DNA of 64,000 bases from Chitinophaga costaii (lineage in GTDB: Bacteria; Bacteroidota; Bacteroidia; Chitinophagales; Chitinophagaceae), in contig NZ_FMAR01000012.1 in NCBI RefSeq assembly GCF_900094705.1, positions 62,001-126,000 of the forward strand, read 5' to 3'. This document shows positions 1-9,809 of this stretch, piece by piece. The number at the start of each line of letters is the position of its first letter. Position 1 is the stretch's first letter. The notes below the pieces were generated by a model, which saw only the letters and a list, made by a program, of their open reading frames with translations, did not search any database and had not been told where the DNA came from. The position numbers and the translations under genes are program-made.

Positions 1-547
1 TGGAGTCGGCCTGCTCACTGCCCGTAAAGGATTTTCGGTATTAATAAACGCTATACATTTACTGAAAACACAATATCCTGACTTGGTTTTGCCCGCCGTT
101 TTTATTTTTGGGGAAGGTGAGGACAGGCGCGTGCTGGAAGAATTGATCCGCTTCTGCGAATTGGAAAAGAACATTTTCCTACCGGGATTTCGGAATGATA
201 TCCTGGATTATATAAAGGACATGGACCTGTTTGTTTGCCCTTCCATAGCCAACGAAGACTTTCCCTACGTGGTGCTAGAGGCTATGTGCATGAGCAAACC
301 GGTATTGGGTACCCGCATAGCTGGTATTCCAGAACAAATACGTGATGGCTATAATGGTTTTATAGTACCTCCTTCGGATGCATCAGCTCTTTGTTCGGCG
401 TTGGTAAAATTGTTGCGGGATGAACCTGAAAGGTTGAGAATGGCACAAAGAAGTCGAGAGATTTACTTTAACCGTTTTAATAATACACATGTTATGCGTG
501 CGTATGATCAATTATTCACGGTGGTCAGCACCGATCATACCTTTTAA
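1..547 (+). CDS. GT4-family glycosyltransferase, C-terminal part (5' end outside window)
   Basis: The reading frame is open from base 2 with no start, so this is the C-terminal portion of a gene that begins upstream. It shows the second Rossmann domain of GT-B glycosyltransferases: an ARKGF segment near base 20, an FGEGEDR stretch that lines the nucleotide-sugar site, and the donor-binding motif NEDFPYVVLEA followed by GIPEQI and GYNGFIVPP. Family members transfer a sugar from a nucleotide-sugar donor onto a lipid-linked glycan at the cytoplasmic face of the inner membrane. It is followed after 15 bp by a GT2 gene and a polymerase-like gene, so it belongs to an exopolysaccharide operon. Donor and linkage cannot be read from the sequence. 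Confidence 0.85.
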   Translation, partial: GVGLLTARKGFSVLINAIHLLKTQYPDLVLPAVFIFGEGEDRRVLEELIRFCELEKNIFLPGFRNDILDYIKDMDLFVCPSIANEDFPYVVLEAMCMSKPVLGTRIAGIPEQIRDGYNGFIVPPSDASALCSALVKLLRDEPERLRMAQRSREIYFNRFNNTHVMRAYDQLFTVVSTDHTF

Positions 548-562
548 AAGTGCTTATCTTTC

Positions 563-1444
563 ATGCAAGCGAAATTTTCTGTTATCATACCCACTTACAA
601 CCGTGCCGGGCAATTGAAAACCTGCCTGGAATCATTGGAGGCTCAAACTTTTCGTGATTTTGAGATACTGGTTTGTGATGATGGATCTTTAGATGATTCC
701 GCTGCTGTAGTGGAGGCTTTCAAAGCTACGACCACCCTGCCGGTTCAATATTTTTTCAATGAAAACTGGGGAGGGCCTGCTTACCCGCGCAATGTAGGTA
801 TTGCACATTCCCAGGCTCCCTGGCTTTGTTTTCTGGACTCTGATGATTATTGGTACCCTGAAAAGCTGGCCGAATGTAATGCGTTCACCCAACAATATGA
901 TTTTATTTGCCACGAAGTGGATATCATTGGGAGACGACCTCCCCGTAATAGAATTAGAACGTTCGCCTTTGGGACCAAGGTATTCTATAACCTAATGACT
1001 AGGGGTAATAGTATTATAACCAGCAGTGTGTGCGTTAAAAAAGAGATCATACTGTCTCTTGGCGGTTTTTCGGAGGACAAGATGATGATTGCGGTGGAGG
1101 ATTTTGATCTGTGGCTACGTATAGCCCGTGCAGCGTACCAGTTTAAAGTAATTCACCGATCGTTGGGAGCTTACTGGGAAGGAGGAGGTAATATCAGCAC
1201 GGCCAGTGACAAGCAACTGAAAAGGTTGGAAAATATTTATAATCGCTACCTACCTTACCTGGCGGATACGCCGCGGGCGTTACATCGGGCCACGGCAGTG
1301 CTACGCTATCTGCAAGGCTGGATGTACCTCCGATTGGGTGATCGAAAGGCAGCATGGACAGCTTTTCGTGTGGCTGTCCGTTGGGGCGTAACGGATATTA
1401 AATTAAAAGGGCTTTACCAAATGATGAAGGCCATTTTAACCTAA
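563..1444 (+). CDS. GT2-family glycosyltransferase
   Basis: This 293-residue protein is an inverting GT-A glycosyltransferase. The N-terminus carries VIIPTYNRAGQL, then CDDGSLDDS for nucleotide binding, and a DSDD metal/donor motif at residues 92-95 (FLDSDDYW). The acceptor-side motif is VEDFDLWLR, followed by a C-terminal helical region. It probably adds one sugar to the exopolysaccharide repeat unit on the cytoplasmic side. It starts 15 bp after the preceding GT4 gene and ends 13 bp before the polymerase-like gene, which indicates one operon. The sugar specificity is unknown. Confidence 0.9.
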   Translation: MQAKFSVIIPTYNRAGQLKTCLESLEAQTFRDFEILVCDDGSLDDSAAVVEAFKATTTLPVQYFFNENWGGPAYPRNVGIAHSQAPWLCFLDSDDYWYPEKLAECNAFTQQYDFICHEVDIIGRRPPRNRIRTFAFGTKVFYNLMTRGNSIITSSVCVKKEIILSLGGFSEDKMMIAVEDFDLWLRIARAAYQFKVIHRSLGAYWEGGGNISTASDKQLKRLENIYNRYLPYLADTPRALHRATAVLRYLQGWMYLRLGDRKAAWTAFRVAVRWGVTDIKLKGLYQMMKAILT

Positions 1445-1457
1445 AAAGGCACGAAAC

Positions 1458-2663
1458 ATGCTCGAAACGATCATTTTATTTTTGATATCAGTATTCATTT
1501 TTATTTATCAGCCCTTTGTAGGGGCGCTACTGATACCAACACCCGTGCGTATTGGTATCATGGTGTTACTCTTGGCCTTTTTTATCACGCTTTCCATCCG
1601 GAAGCGCAGTATTTTAATTTTCTTGGTAGCTATGGTACCGCTGACGCTATTGTTCGCAGGCAACTGGTACTTGAATTCGCCGGCTTCGCTGCCCGATATT
1701 GCTTATGTGATTGCTTTTATCATATTAGCAGTATGTCTTTTAAAGTGCATGGAGCGTATGCCTCAACTAGGCTTTGCGCTAAGTCGATACATGTTGGTAT
1801 TGGTGCTGCTAATTTCTGTGTGGGCTATTATGTGTTTTGCTGCATTTAACCTGTCGCTGGTCCCTTTCCGACCAGTAAACCTCGGAGGCTTTGCCTATTA
1901 TGATTATTACTATAATCCATTGCTGGGGTATATAGATCCCCGGCAGTACGAATCGGGTATAGTGGGCCGCGTTGCCGGGTTTATGTTTGAGCCAAGTTTT
2001 ATGGGCTGGTTCCTTACCACCAACTTTTTCCTGCTGGACAATTATTTTCGAAAAAGGGGTGCTTCCTTCATTATCGCAAAATTCGTCGTATTCGGAGGGG
2101 TGGCCAGTACTGTATCCATTGGAGCTCTGGCGGTATTGATACTGATTTCGGGACTTAATCTGGGCTTTATCCTGATGAAAAAAATGGGCTTCAGGGCACG
2201 TGTGATCAATATCGTTACCTGGATATTCATCATAGGTCTGCCGCTGGCTTACTTATTGGTGCCTAAAGATGACATAGGGGACAAGATGGGAAAATCTTCG
2301 CTGGGCGACCGAGAAGGTCGTATGCAATCCACCTTGCTTATATTGGCTACATCTGGCATCAAGGATATTGTACTGGGGCACTCTCCCGGCTACATAGAAA
2401 AAATGGGTTTTGAAAAGGGGGAGTCCAATCAATACATGAAGCTCACCGCTGAAGAAGGCGCAGTTCTGCTTTTTCTGGTGTTTGGCTTTATCGTATATTG
2501 TTCCCGTACGAATCGGAATTACTTGCTTTCTAACCTTATATTCCTTAACAGTGTGGTTATTATCTGGACGCCACTGTTTGTCGTAAACCTTGTTGTTTGC
2601 AAATGGATGGAAATAAGAAGACGGCAACTGGAACAAAATATCATTGAGGAGGATATTGTATGA
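1458..2663 (+). CDS. O-antigen/exopolysaccharide polymerase-like membrane protein (Wzy/WaaL superfamily)
   Basis: The 401-residue protein is almost entirely hydrophobic, with about ten likely membrane spans and a larger polar loop around residues 140-180. That loop ends in GRVAGFMFEPSFMGWF, which resembles the R-x-x-G-x-x-x-E/N-P element of Wzy and WaaL proteins. Its place among glycosyltransferases supports a polymerase that joins repeat units on the periplasmic side. Wzy proteins are too divergent in sequence for a firm assignment, and a ligase role is possible. The stop overlaps the next gene's start by 4 bp, so translational coupling is likely. Confidence 0.75.
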   Translation: MLETIILFLISVFIFIYQPFVGALLIPTPVRIGIMVLLLAFFITLSIRKRSILIFLVAMVPLTLLFAGNWYLNSPASLPDIAYVIAFIILAVCLLKCMERMPQLGFALSRYMLVLVLLISVWAIMCFAAFNLSLVPFRPVNLGGFAYYDYYYNPLLGYIDPRQYESGIVGRVAGFMFEPSFMGWFLTTNFFLLDNYFRKRGASFIIAKFVVFGGVASTVSIGALAVLILISGLNLGFILMKKMGFRARVINIVTWIFIIGLPLAYLLVPKDDIGDKMGKSSLGDREGRMQSTLLILATSGIKDIVLGHSPGYIEKMGFEKGESNQYMKLTAEEGAVLLFLVFGFIVYCSRTNRNYLLSNLIFLNSVVIIWTPLFVVNLVVCKWMEIRRRQLEQNIIEEDIV

Positions 2664-3745
2664 GGATAGCCATGTTATTGCCCTCGCTGGCCAATAAGGG
2701 GCCCATTATTATGGCCCGCAATTTAGTGAATGAGATCGTAAAAAGTAATAAGGCGACCATTGAAGTATTTTATTTTGATGACATTCAGGAAATAGTTTTT
2801 GATTGCCCGGTACATCGAATTGTATCGCTGAAGGAAATAAATATTATGCGTTTCGATATTCTGCATACGCACCTGTTGCGCCCGGATATAAAAGCTGCAT
2901 TGTACCGCCGGAAAATGCGTGGCATAAAGCTGTTGTCTACAGTACATAGTTATATGAAAGAAGACTTGCGCAACAGCTACGGCCCGGTGATGGCGCACCT
3001 CGCAAGGGTGATCTGGTGTTGTATGTTAAGTCGTTTTGATAAGGTAGTATGTCTATCTCAACATATGCAACAATATTATAGCCCACTTGTAAAAAAAGAA
3101 CTTCTCACATACGCGTACAATGGCCGGCGCATTGACGGAGATACAGCGGCTATGGCGGTCGATACAGCTGACCTGACAGCTATTAATGCATTGAAGGAAA
3201 GATATAAAGTTGCCGGAGGAATCGGGAACGTGACCCGAATTAAAGGGTTTGAACAACTGGTGAAGATGTTGACAGTGAATTCCTCATTTGCTTTAGTCAT
3301 TATTGGTGAAGGGATAGAACGTAAACCGCTTGAGGCATTGGCCGCTAGTCTTGGTGTTGCGGATAGATGCCTGTTTTTGGGGTATCGTGCCAACGCGGCT
3401 GCTTATTACCCACTATTCGATGTATATGCTATGACTTCTTACTCAGAGGGCATGCCATTGGTACTGTTGGAGGCGGCTAGTTATGGAATGCCAGTTGTCT
3501 GTTCCAACATTGGTATTTTTAAAGAGTTATTTGCATCGGACGAAGTGGTATTTTACCCACTCTATGATATTAAAGGGCTAAGTGATAGTATGGATAAGGC
3601 CATCCGAGAACGGCAGCAGTTGTCGGGAAAGGTGAAACGAAAATTTTTAGAAAATTATACTGCCGTTGCCATGTGCAACCGATATCTGGCGCTATACAAA
3701 TCGTTGTTAAACAAAACATGCAGTGCCAAAAAAATTAATGATTAA
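2660..3745 (+). CDS. GT4-family glycosyltransferase
   Basis: This 361-residue GT-B protein begins with RIAMLLPSLANKGP, has a DILHTHLLRPD acceptor-domain element, and carries the C-terminal donor signature EGMPLVLLEA with Glu263 and Glu271. The loop GNVTRIKGFEQLV corresponds to the donor-phosphate region. It should be cytoplasmic or peripheral at the inner membrane and add a sugar to the growing repeat unit. Its ATG lies inside the last codons of the polymerase gene, and its stop overlaps the next ATG by one base (TAATG), so the genes are tightly coupled. Confidence 0.9.
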   Translation: MRIAMLLPSLANKGPIIMARNLVNEIVKSNKATIEVFYFDDIQEIVFDCPVHRIVSLKEINIMRFDILHTHLLRPDIKAALYRRKMRGIKLLSTVHSYMKEDLRNSYGPVMAHLARVIWCCMLSRFDKVVCLSQHMQQYYSPLVKKELLTYAYNGRRIDGDTAAMAVDTADLTAINALKERYKVAGGIGNVTRIKGFEQLVKMLTVNSSFALVIIGEGIERKPLEALAASLGVADRCLFLGYRANAAAYYPLFDVYAMTSYSEGMPLVLLEAASYGMPVVCSNIGIFKELFASDEVVFYPLYDIKGLSDSMDKAIRERQQLSGKVKRKFLENYTAVAMCNRYLALYKSLLNKTCSAKKIND

Positions 3746-4602
3746 TGGACTTTGATATCACGGCTTCGATCGTTTTATATAAAACAGACCGGGAAATTGT
3801 TAATAAGGCAATTAGCAGTTTCTTAGATACAGGGATGTCTGTGAAATTGTATCTGGTAGATAATTCTCCATCCAATGAACTGAGAAGTTTATCTACTGAT
3901 TCCCGAGTGGAATATATTTTTAATAACGGTAATATTGGTTTTGGTGCAGCCCATAACATTGCTATTTATCGGGCACTGCGGGAAGCACCTTATCATCTGG
4001 TGCTGAATCCAGACGTAACTTTCGATGGAAACATCCTGGAACGGATTTTTGCATTCATGAAGCAGCATCCGGAAGTGGGACAGCTTTTACCCAGGGTTTT
4101 GTACAACGATGGCAGTCCCCAACTCCTTTGTAAATTATTGCCATCTCCGTACGACCTGTTTGGACGCCGCTTTTTCAAAAATGCCCGTTGGGCTATCCGT
4201 CGTAATGAGCGCTATGAACTGGCTGACTTTGACTATCGACATAATCTTAACGTGCCCAACCTTTCGGGCTGTTTTATGTTTTTAAGGACGGAGGTATTAA
4301 TTACCGTAGGCGTTTTTGATACCCGGTTTTTTATGTACCTGGAGGATGTGGATCTTACTCGTCGTATACATAAAGTAGCGCAAACCCTTTTTTACCCGGC
4401 CGTACATATCTACCATGGTTTTGAAAAGGGCTCTTACACAAATCCCCAGTTACTTAAATATCACATTAGATCAGCATTAAACTATTTCAATAAATGGGGA
4501 TGGCTTATAGACGGTGAACGCGACGATTTTAACCGGCGTGTTATGAATAGTATACAGGCACTCAACAACCGTAAGCAAGATGTATCCGACTCTGGTAATT
4601 AA
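3745..4602 (+). CDS. GT2-family glycosyltransferase, rhamnosyltransferase-like
   Basis: This 285-residue protein has a GT-A fold start (ITASIVLYKTDREIV), a DNSPSN nucleotide-binding segment, and the motif LNPDV with Asp90 as the likely metal ligand. A GCFMFLRTEVL acceptor-site motif and FMYLEDVDLTRR follow, an arrangement common in the subfamily that includes dTDP-rhamnosyltransferases. The donor assignment is an inference from this resemblance only. Translation is coupled to the upstream GT4 gene through a one-base overlap. This is the last of the contiguous glycosyltransferases. Confidence 0.87.
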   Translation: MDFDITASIVLYKTDREIVNKAISSFLDTGMSVKLYLVDNSPSNELRSLSTDSRVEYIFNNGNIGFGAAHNIAIYRALREAPYHLVLNPDVTFDGNILERIFAFMKQHPEVGQLLPRVLYNDGSPQLLCKLLPSPYDLFGRRFFKNARWAIRRNERYELADFDYRHNLNVPNLSGCFMFLRTEVLITVGVFDTRFFMYLEDVDLTRRIHKVAQTLFYPAVHIYHGFEKGSYTNPQLLKYHIRSALNYFNKWGWLIDGERDDFNRRVMNSIQALNNRKQDVSDSGN

Positions 4603-4698
4603 AAAATGGTTAAAACGCGAACCTTGGCTTAATTATGGTGTATAAATGAAACAGTGGGGCACTTCAATTCCTATTTCCATTTAATAAACTTAATCTCT

Positions 4699-6057
4699 AT
4701 GTTACCAAAATTGGGAAATCAAATCAGGATGCTTGGCTTTTGGGCCGTAGGGCTTCTCTCCGTATCTAATGCCCAGGCGCAATGGAAACAAGACCGGTTT
4801 ATAATTGGGACATTCTATGACCCTCGTATGCCCGGACCAGAAGACGCTCCGAATATGGCGGATACGACGATATATACCAAAAAAATTGCCCTTGTAAAGG
4901 CGGCTTATTTTAATCTGATGACTGGTATGGATCATACCTACAATCCACGTTTCGTTGATTATAAACTTCGCGTCATGAGCAGTCTGGGACTGAAAACATT
5001 GTTGATGAACGAGGTGTCCTGGGCAAAGGGAAATAATAGCTATAGCAATGCCAAGGCCAATCAATGGTTAAGTACCACAACCACAATGTCAGCGCCAAAG
5101 AAACGTGCTTTTGAAGGCTATTTCGTCTATGACGAGCCCTCGGTATCGAGACAAGATGATATCAAAAACTGGATAAATTATATTAAGAGCTCCGATCCCA
5201 ATAAACTGGCTTACGTGAACTTGCTGAATGTGAACAGCTTTCCTTCTTGCAGTTCATATGAAAGTTATCTGGACGATTATCTTTCTGCTCGTGACTTCAA
5301 GCTGGATGTGGCATCGTTCGATTTCTATCCATTTGTGAATAATGGCCAGCTAAGACCCAATTATTTTTATAACCTTCGGATATTACAGGACAAAGCCAAA
5401 GGTCGCCCCGTATGGTGTTATGTACTTACGACCAAACATGCTACTTATGATGAGATTAATGAATATAAGATGAATTTTATGATATTTGCTCCGCTGGCGT
5501 ACGGCGTAAAGGGAATTCTTTATTTTACTTACGCGACAATTCCCGGGGCTACCTGGGGCGAAGCGTTGGTTGACCTCAACGATAAGCCTACAAAGAAATA
5601 TTACCAGGTACAAAAGGTCAATCGCTTCCTTAGCAAAGTATGGGGGCCTATTGCCATGTCATCTGCTAATTTGGGCGTTTTCCATGTATCTAAACAACCA
5701 TTCACCAGTCAGGATATCGATGACAGCCAGATACTAGATAAGAAAACACTATTAATAAGTGATATCAGTAACGAGAATATGATGGCAGGCATTTTTAAAT
5801 CTCAGAATAATGCCGGGGAATACAATCTGATGATCGTAAACAAGCTTGATAATATGGTGAGTAAGGTGAAGATAACCTTAAAGGGAAATTTCCAAAACAA
5901 AGTAAGCGCTTCAGTACCATACTCCACTTATAAATCTGGCAATAAAGCTTTCAATCAAGTTACTACCACCTATAATAGTAGCAGTAAAACGACCAGTGTG
6001 ATACTTGATTTTGATGCTGGAGAAGGAAGAATATTGAAAGTGCGGGGACCAAAATGA
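4699..6057 (+). CDS. secreted glycoside-hydrolase-like TIM-barrel protein
   Basis: The ATG at 4699 is chosen because it starts a signal peptide (MLPKLGNQIRMLGFWAVGLL, then Ala-Gln-Ala-Gln cleavage region); a GTG 45 bases upstream would bury it. The mature protein of about 430 residues has a barrel-like pattern: FIIGTFYDPR at the start, FEGYFVYDEPS with Asp145-Glu146 at the end of a strand (typical placement of a catalytic acid), VASFDFYPF, and YGVKGILYFTY. A beta-sandwich-like tail follows. No glycoside hydrolase family could be named with confidence. In this position it may trim or release the exopolysaccharide. The gene converges with the Asp-box lipoprotein. Confidence 0.65.
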   Translation: MLPKLGNQIRMLGFWAVGLLSVSNAQAQWKQDRFIIGTFYDPRMPGPEDAPNMADTTIYTKKIALVKAAYFNLMTGMDHTYNPRFVDYKLRVMSSLGLKTLLMNEVSWAKGNNSYSNAKANQWLSTTTTMSAPKKRAFEGYFVYDEPSVSRQDDIKNWINYIKSSDPNKLAYVNLLNVNSFPSCSSYESYLDDYLSARDFKLDVASFDFYPFVNNGQLRPNYFYNLRILQDKAKGRPVWCYVLTTKHATYDEINEYKMNFMIFAPLAYGVKGILYFTYATIPGATWGEALVDLNDKPTKKYYQVQKVNRFLSKVWGPIAMSSANLGVFHVSKQPFTSQDIDDSQILDKKTLLISDISNENMMAGIFKSQNNAGEYNLMIVNKLDNMVSKVKITLKGNFQNKVSASVPYSTYKSGNKAFNQVTTTYNSSSKTTSVILDFDAGEGRILKVRGPK

Positions 6058-6060
6058 CCT

Positions 6061-6089
6061 CCTAACTTTCACCACCGGTGTAAGTTAGG
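6061..6089. terminator. hairpin between convergent genes
   Basis: CCTAACTT and AAGTTAGG arms flank a CACC/GGTG inner stem with a small loop. It overlaps the stop of the minus-strand lipoprotein gene and lies 4 bp after the plus-strand stop. The T-run is weak on both strands, so termination is inferred from position and symmetry. Confidence 0.5.
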
Positions 6090-7251
6090 ATTTGATTTGG
6101 CTATAAATCCAATTAATGTCGAGTCTGGTGATACTGATAACGGATTGCTGGGTTCCTCTGGACACACGACCATCAGAATGAGCAAGGAATACATACTTAC
6201 CCATGTAATGAATGCTGGTGTATGCATACCATCCATCCGGATTACTTTCAAGCGTGATAATACTTGGCCAGGAATTGCCTTCATCTGTGGAAATAGCAAT
6301 ATTATAGGGTGTCCGGCGATCTTTAATCGTATAGTTGGTACCGTCGTTATTATTCCAGGCAAGCAGCAAATCACCGGTAGTAGGAATACGGGAGATCGAA
6401 GCCGGTGCCACGGGAGATTTAATAGGACTTGGTTGTATAGGGCTCCATGTTTGTCCCTGATCGGTTGATCGTGAATAATATTGTACGTTCTGGTCGGTAC
6501 GGATAAACATTAAGACGTCACCGTTTTTCATAGGTATTACGCCTGGTTCTTGCGTAGTAATTCCGTTGGGGTTAGGGGCGGCATTACCGCATTTCCAGGT
6601 AACACCGTCATCATCAGAATAATATGCTAACAATACTCCCCGGAAAGACCACGGGGGGCCATTTAGTAAATAATGTTGAGACACAGGCAAAATCAGCCTA
6701 CCGTTGGCCAATTGCACCACCCGATTGTTATTTATAGTAAAATAGCCGCGTTTGTCAGTGATTACTGCCTTAGGCTTGCTCCACGTTGAAGCTTCATCGG
6801 TCGAAATTTGTATCATGGGAATGCAGTCTTGCATTGATTTTTTACGCAAGTATAGCAGCGCGATATTCCCATTTTGTAAACGCAAAACCGATACACACAT
6901 AATGCTTGGCGCACCATCGTCTGGCGTGGCCACCAATTCATCTTTTACTGTCCACGTTTTGCCACTGTCGGAAGAAAAACGGCTAGCCAGATATGCAGGG
7001 CCATCGTCTTCGGTGGATGTACCAGTAAAATGCGTGTAAACAAACAATAATCCCCCATTTTTTAAAGTGACGAAATCGCCGTCATTGTTACGTGGATTGT
7101 TATAGCCGGGATTTAGCGTCAGGACGGTCTGCTTTCCCGAGTCTTCCTGCCGGGTTTCCTTTTTGCAAGATGACAATGTTGAGGTAATAAATACCACGGC
7201 AACAAGGCTGGCCCTAAGTAATAACATATTAAAATTAAACTGTATGAGCAT
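6085..7251 (-). CDS. Asp-box (sialidase-fold) lipoprotein
   Basis: This 388-residue protein starts with a lipoprotein signal ending at Cys29 (TSTLSSCKK), so it should be lipid-anchored. At least five Asp-box repeats (S-x-D-x-G-x-T-W type) are visible: SSDSGKTW, STDEASTW, YSDDDGVTW, STDQGQTW and STDEGNSW. These mark a six-bladed beta-propeller as in exo-sialidases. No clear FRIP-type arginine motif was recognised near the N-terminus, so sialidase activity itself is not established; related folds act on other glycans. It faces the exopolysaccharide operon and may process the polymer made there. A second start at residue 9 is possible. Confidence 0.75.
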   Translation of the reverse strand: MLIQFNFNMLLLRASLVAVVFITSTLSSCKKETRQEDSGKQTVLTLNPGYNNPRNNDGDFVTLKNGGLLFVYTHFTGTSTEDDGPAYLASRFSSDSGKTWTVKDELVATPDDGAPSIMCVSVLRLQNGNIALLYLRKKSMQDCIPMIQISTDEASTWSKPKAVITDKRGYFTINNNRVVQLANGRLILPVSQHYLLNGPPWSFRGVLLAYYSDDDGVTWKCGNAAPNPNGITTQEPGVIPMKNGDVLMFIRTDQNVQYYSRSTDQGQTWSPIQPSPIKSPVAPASISRIPTTGDLLLAWNNNDGTNYTIKDRRTPYNIAISTDEGNSWPSIITLESNPDGWYAYTSIHYMGKYVFLAHSDGRVSRGTQQSVISITRLDINWIYSQIKS

Positions 7252-7625
7252 TTTAAGGAATCTAACAGAGCGTTAAAGACATCGGAATTTATACTTCTAA
7301 ATTAGGTCATTGGTAAGGAAAAGGATGATAATCTTTATTATTTAGTTCATACTAAGCTTACCTGCTCCCGCGCCAACTGGATTCTTACTCGGCCAAAAGG
7401 TAAGAATATAAATGAATTTCGCGGACTTCCCGTGAACATTTACGTAATTATTTATCCGAATATAGTGGTAAGCCAAGGAAATTGCATGTGAAAACCTAAC
7501 ACATATAAAATATTTTTCTATATCTTCTCAGGGTGGGTGAATAAGCATTTCAGTGGATAAATTCTTAACAGCTATATTTGACGAGCAAATCAGGGGCAGC
7601 AGCCCCGTCCATATTTTTGGCTAAA
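7252..7625 (+). promoter_or_regulatory. intergenic promoter region for gmd-fcl (and probably the divergent lipoprotein gene)
   Basis: This 374-base A+T-rich gap between divergent genes contains no convincing ORF. A Bacteroidota -7 box TATATTTG lies at 7573-7580, with a T-rich element about 21 bases upstream, giving a predicted transcript start near 7587. That is upstream of the ATG at 7626 and excludes the TTG at 7578, which would lie inside the promoter. Confidence 0.55.
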
Positions 7626-8747
7626 ATGCTTTTAATGAAGAAAACTGCCCTCATCACCGGTATCACCGGGCAAGATGGTGCCTACCTTACAGAACTCCTC
7701 CTGAAAAAGGGGTATGAGGTTCATGGCATTAAACGAAGAAGTTCTCTCTTCAACACCGACCGCATCGACCATCTTTACCAGGACCCACATGAAGCGCAGG
7801 TTAAGCTTACCCTGCACTATGGAGACTTAACGGATGCTACTAATTTAATCCGTATTATACAGCAAGTGCAGCCAGATGAGATCTACAATCTCGGCGCCAT
7901 GAGCCATGTACAGGTAAGCTTTGAAACACCTGAGTACACCGCCAATGCAGACGGTTTAGGCATGCTACGTATCTTGGAAGCCGTGCGCCTGTTGGGGCTC
8001 ACCCAAAAAACGAGGGTGTACCAGGCTTCCACATCAGAATTATATGGTTTGGTGCAGGAAGTGCCGCAAAAAGAAACAACTCCTTTTTATCCCCGTTCTC
8101 CATATGCGGTGGCCAAATTATATGCTTATTGGATTACGGTGAACTATCGAGAGGCATATGGCATGTATGCCTGTAATGGCATCCTCTTCAATCACGAAAG
8201 TCCCCTGCGTGGCGAAACCTTTGTGACACGTAAAATTACCCGTGCTGTAGCCAAAATGCATTTGGGTATGCTGGATAAGTTATTCATGGGGAATTTGGAT
8301 GCCAAACGTGACTGGGGCCACGCGAAGGATTATGTAGAGGCCATGTGGCGTATTCTGCAACAAGATGCGCCGGAGGACTATGTGATTGCGACTGGTATTA
8401 CGACTACCGTACGGGAATTTATCCGCATGGCGTTTGCCGAAGTTGGAGTGATCATTGAATTCGAAGGCGAAGGAGTGCAGGAGAAAGGTGTCGTAAAAAA
8501 TGTCGGTGAAAAGTCCGCATTAAAGCCTGGTCAGGAAGTGGTTTGCATTGATCCCCGCTACTTCCGTCCCACTGAGGTGGAATTGCTGATTGGCGATCCT
8601 ACCAAAGCTCAAAGCAAATTAGGATGGAAGCCCCAATACGATCTACCTGCTCTGGTAAAAGAAATGGTAGCTGCCGATTTGGAATTATTCCAGCGCGAGA
8701 AGTTGCTGAAAGATGCCGGCTACAAAGTACTCAACCAATTTGAATAA
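7626..8747 (+). CDS. gmd: GDP-mannose 4,6-dehydratase
   Basis: This SDR-family enzyme converts GDP-D-mannose to GDP-4-keto-6-deoxy-D-mannose, the first step towards GDP-L-fucose. The NADP-binding [10 protein letters not shown] motif lies at the N-terminus, HGIKRRSS follows as in characterised Gmd proteins, and the catalytic region has STSELYG and Y160-x3-K164. The length of 373 residues is normal. The start is placed at 7626; the ATG at 7635 (MKKTALITG) is equally plausible. It is followed after 3 bp by fcl, so the pair forms one operon supplying fucose or a related deoxysugar to the glycosyltransferases upstream. Confidence 0.97.
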   Translation: MLLMKKTALITGITGQDGAYLTELLLKKGYEVHGIKRRSSLFNTDRIDHLYQDPHEAQVKLTLHYGDLTDATNLIRIIQQVQPDEIYNLGAMSHVQVSFETPEYTANADGLGMLRILEAVRLLGLTQKTRVYQASTSELYGLVQEVPQKETTPFYPRSPYAVAKLYAYWITVNYREAYGMYACNGILFNHESPLRGETFVTRKITRAVAKMHLGMLDKLFMGNLDAKRDWGHAKDYVEAMWRILQQDAPEDYVIATGITTTVREFIRMAFAEVGVIIEFEGEGVQEKGVVKNVGEKSALKPGQEVVCIDPRYFRPTEVELLIGDPTKAQSKLGWKPQYDLPALVKEMVAADLELFQREKLLKDAGYKVLNQFE

Positions 8748-8750
8748 AAC

Positions 8751-9683
8751 ATGCAACAGGCAGACAAGATATACGTGGCGGGCCACCGTGGAATGGTAGG
8801 TTCCGCCATCGTGAGAAGATTGCAGCAGGATGGGTATGAAAACATTATTTATCGTACCTCTTCAGAGTTAGATCTGCGTCAACAAGCGGCTGTTGCAGCA
8901 TTTTTTGAAACGGAAAGGCCGGAATATGTCTTTCTTGCCGCTGCCAAAGTAGGCGGCATCGTGGCTAATAATACTTACCGCGCTGAATTTTTATACGAAA
9001 ACCTCATGATCCAGAATAATGTGATTCATGCGGCACACATTAACGGAGTAAAGAAGCTGATGTTCCTCGGCTCTTCTTGCATATATCCTAAACTGGCGGC
9101 TCAGCCGCTTAAAGAAGAATATTTGTTAACTGGTCTGCTGGAACCTACCAACGAACCTTACGCCATTGCCAAAATAGCTGGTATTAAAATGGCAGACGCC
9201 TACCGGGCGCAATACGGTGCTAACTTTATCTCCGTAATGCCTACCAATTTGTATGGCACGAATGATAACTACGACTTGCAAAATTCACACGTTTTGCCTG
9301 CTCTAATAAGGAAATTTCATACAGCCAAAGTAACCGGCGCCCCCGAAGTAGTGATTTGGGGTACCGGTACGCCTCTCCGTGAATTCATGCACGCAGACGA
9401 TATGGCCGATGCCTGTGTATTCTTGATGCAGCGTTACAATGAACCCGGCCCCATTAATATTGGCATAGGACATGATATTAGTATTGCCGCGCTGGCAAAG
9501 CTGGTGCAAAAAATCACGGGTTATAAAGGCCGCTTGGTTTTTGATACTTCCAAACCGGATGGTACACCCCGCAAATTGATGGATGTAAGTAAGCTCCACG
9601 CACTGGGCTGGAAGCCCAGTATAGAGTTGGAACCCGGTATCCGTGCCGTATACGAAAGTATAAAAGACCAGCTCACTCTATAG
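8751..9683 (+). CDS. fcl: GDP-L-fucose synthase
   Basis: This epimerase/reductase turns the Gmd product into GDP-L-fucose. The 310-residue SDR protein shows [14 protein letters not shown] at the NADP site, LAAAKVGGI, the GSSCIYPK catalytic serine/cysteine region, and Y137-x3-K141 in [11 protein letters not shown]. The conserved [10 protein letters not shown] and [12 protein letters not shown] segments are present. The 3-bp spacing from gmd indicates co-transcription. With gmd it shows that the surface polysaccharide, or another glycan, contains L-fucose. The wcaG name is used for the same enzyme. Confidence 0.97.
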   Translation: MQQADKIYVAGHRGMVGSAIVRRLQQDGYENIIYRTSSELDLRQQAAVAAFFETERPEYVFLAAAKVGGIVANNTYRAEFLYENLMIQNNVIHAAHINGVKKLMFLGSSCIYPKLAAQPLKEEYLLTGLLEPTNEPYAIAKIAGIKMADAYRAQYGANFISVMPTNLYGTNDNYDLQNSHVLPALIRKFHTAKVTGAPEVVIWGTGTPLREFMHADDMADACVFLMQRYNEPGPINIGIGHDISIAALAKLVQKITGYKGRLVFDTSKPDGTPRKLMDVSKLHALGWKPSIELEPGIRAVYESIKDQLTL

Positions 9684-9809
9684 CATTCAAAAAAAATTGT
9701 AGCAGCGTGGCCTTACTTTTTAAATATAAAATAATGGCCATTGTAATGATAAAGTGCTGAAAATGCTATCTTTATCGCCGAATATCTCCAACGCAAACCG
9801 CTACGACCC

